Assembly: GCF_019880555.1 (NCBI RefSeq)
Contig: NZ_JAINVU010000003.1
Span: 302,001 to 366,000 of the forward strand
Reading direction: 5' to 3'
From: Hephaestia mangrovi
GTDB lineage: Bacteria > Pseudomonadota > Alphaproteobacteria > Sphingomonadales > Sphingomonadaceae
Length of the DNA stretch: 64,000 nt
How positions within the stretch are numbered: the stretch's first letter is position 1; the number at the start of each line of letters is the position of its first letter. Position numbers and translations under genes: made by a program. The notes beneath the pieces were generated by a model. The model had not been told where the DNA came from and did not search any database. It was given only the letters and a program-made list of their open reading frames with translations. Shown here piece after piece: positions 63,440 through 64,000 of this stretch.

Positions 63440-64000
63440 TCAGCCGAGCACCTCGCTGAAAGCGCGAACCGCGGCGGCTTCGTCATCATTCCATATCGCG
63501 CCGCACACCGCGAGGAAATCCGCGCCCGCTGCAATCAGCGGCGGCGCGTTCTGCGGCGTGATTCCGCCGATCGCGACGCACGGCAGCTCGAACATCGTTG
63601 CCCACCAGGACAGGATCGAGGGATCGGGATGATGGCGCACCTGTTTGGTCGTGGTCGGGTAGAAGCTGCCGAACGCGACGTAATCGGCGCCCGCCTCGCC
63701 GGCCTCCATCGCCAGGTGGCGGCTGTCGTGGCAGGTAACGCCGATCTGCACCGACGGGCCGAGGATCGAGCGCGCCTCGCGCGGATCGCCGTCTTCCTGC
63801 CCGAGATGGACGCCATCGGCGCCGAGCCGCTTGGCCAGGCTCACGCTGTCGTTGACGATGAACGCAACGTCGTGATCGGCGCAGATCGCCTGTAACGGCT
63901 CGGCCAGCCGCGCCGCCTGATGCTGATCGACATGCTTGACGCGAAACTGGAACGCCGCAACCGGCCCCGAATCGATCGCCCGCTTGAGCCGTTCGGGAAA
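63440..64000 (-). CDS. thiE: Thiamine-phosphate synthase, C-terminal part (start lies beyond the window)
   Basis: The visible 186 residues are the body of a TIM-barrel ThiE, which joins HMP-pyrophosphate and thiazole phosphate. FQFRVKH is the first pyrophosphate-side strand, FIVNDSVSLAKRLGADGVHLGQED carries the conserved ND and HLGQED, then VTCHD, DYVAFGSFYPTTTK (trimethylated-pyrophosphate loop) and VAIGGIT. Close paralogues such as TenI lack several of these residues. The start and any TPP riboswitch lie past 64000. Confidence 0.93.
   Translation of the reverse strand, partial: FPERLKRAIDSGPVAAFQFRVKHVDQHQAARLAEPLQAICADHDVAFIVNDSVSLAKRLGADGVHLGQEDGDPREARSILGPSVQIGVTCHDSRHLAMEAGEAGADYVAFGSFYPTTTKQVRHHPDPSILSWWATMFELPCVAIGGITPQNAPPLIAAGADFLAVCGAIWNDDEAAAVRAFSEVLG

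Noticed and set aside
63860-64000. TPP riboswitch for thiE
   Set aside because: The visible part is coding; the 5' end of thiE lies outside the window.

Overview
The window looks like a stretch of chromosome from a high-GC alphaproteobacterium of the Sphingomonadales, most likely Sphingomonas or a close relative. The grounds are the GC content (mid-60s % by eye), the gene order nuoA-N / birA / coaX / rnj / DUF1467, a PccR-type regulator beside pccB, sphingomonad-type palindromic repeats, and a CtrA-like box. I found no transposase, integrase, phage gene, rRNA or CRISPR array. Coding density is very high, and most neighbouring genes overlap by 1-4 bases (ATGA, GTGA, TGATG, TAATG).

Layout. 1-7.3 kb: the 5' end of a GH3 glycosidase, then small metabolic and maintenance genes (SDR, prmA, phhA, DUF2459, hydrolase, GDPD lipoprotein, xdhC-mocA). 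7.3-12.1 kb: a four-gene tripartite efflux operon (outer-membrane factor, MacA-like adaptor, MacB-like ATPase and permease). 12.2-21.3 kb: a propionyl-CoA to succinyl-CoA operon on the minus strand (pccB, mce, enoyl-CoA hydratase-like gene, mcm, bioB, small membrane ORF, pccA), facing the regulator pccR. 22.8-33.5 kb: assorted genes, including a GntR regulator, nitroreductase, POT transporter, NnrU, tRNA-Pro and tRNA-Ile2, a deacetylase, a histidine kinase, an Lrp regulator, a TPR protein and yaaA. 33.5-40.7 kb: gyrA with a coupled DUF952 gene, an NTP-transferase-like membrane protein, and a divergent pair (degenerate Hpt protein and a 774-residue coiled-coil membrane protein). 40.7-59.4 kb: one very long minus-strand operon with all fourteen complex I genes followed by birA, coaX, rnj and a DUF1467 gene. 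59.5-64 kb: an inositol-phosphatase-like gene, efp, two cell-wall enzymes, a small membrane protein and the 3' part of thiE.

The most unusual part is the propionyl-CoA operon. Three of its genes (pccA, bioB, mcm) each carry a different palindromic repeat in frame, inside a linker, loop or N-terminal region. More palindromic repeats fill its intergenic gaps, and a small GIY-YIG nuclease gene sits between repeat copies in the pccB-mce gap and appears to take its start codon from one of them. The divergent pccB/pccR region has four TTGC(A/G)AA boxes and a promoter placed so that pccR would be transcribed without a leader. BirA, encoded 22 kb away, is the expected enzyme for biotinylating PccA, and bioB within the operon supplies the cofactor.

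Other points that stand out: a 24-bp alternating purine-pyrimidine tract touching the predicted -35 of gyrA; a canonical TTAA-N7-TTAA box between the Hpt-like and coiled-coil genes; a birA gene whose conserved N terminus is reached only from a CTG overlapping the nuoN stop; two extra small genes inside the nuo operon; and a terminator whose 3' arm doubles as the ribosome-binding site of the next gene. All functional statements rest on motif recognition by eye; no database search was possible.
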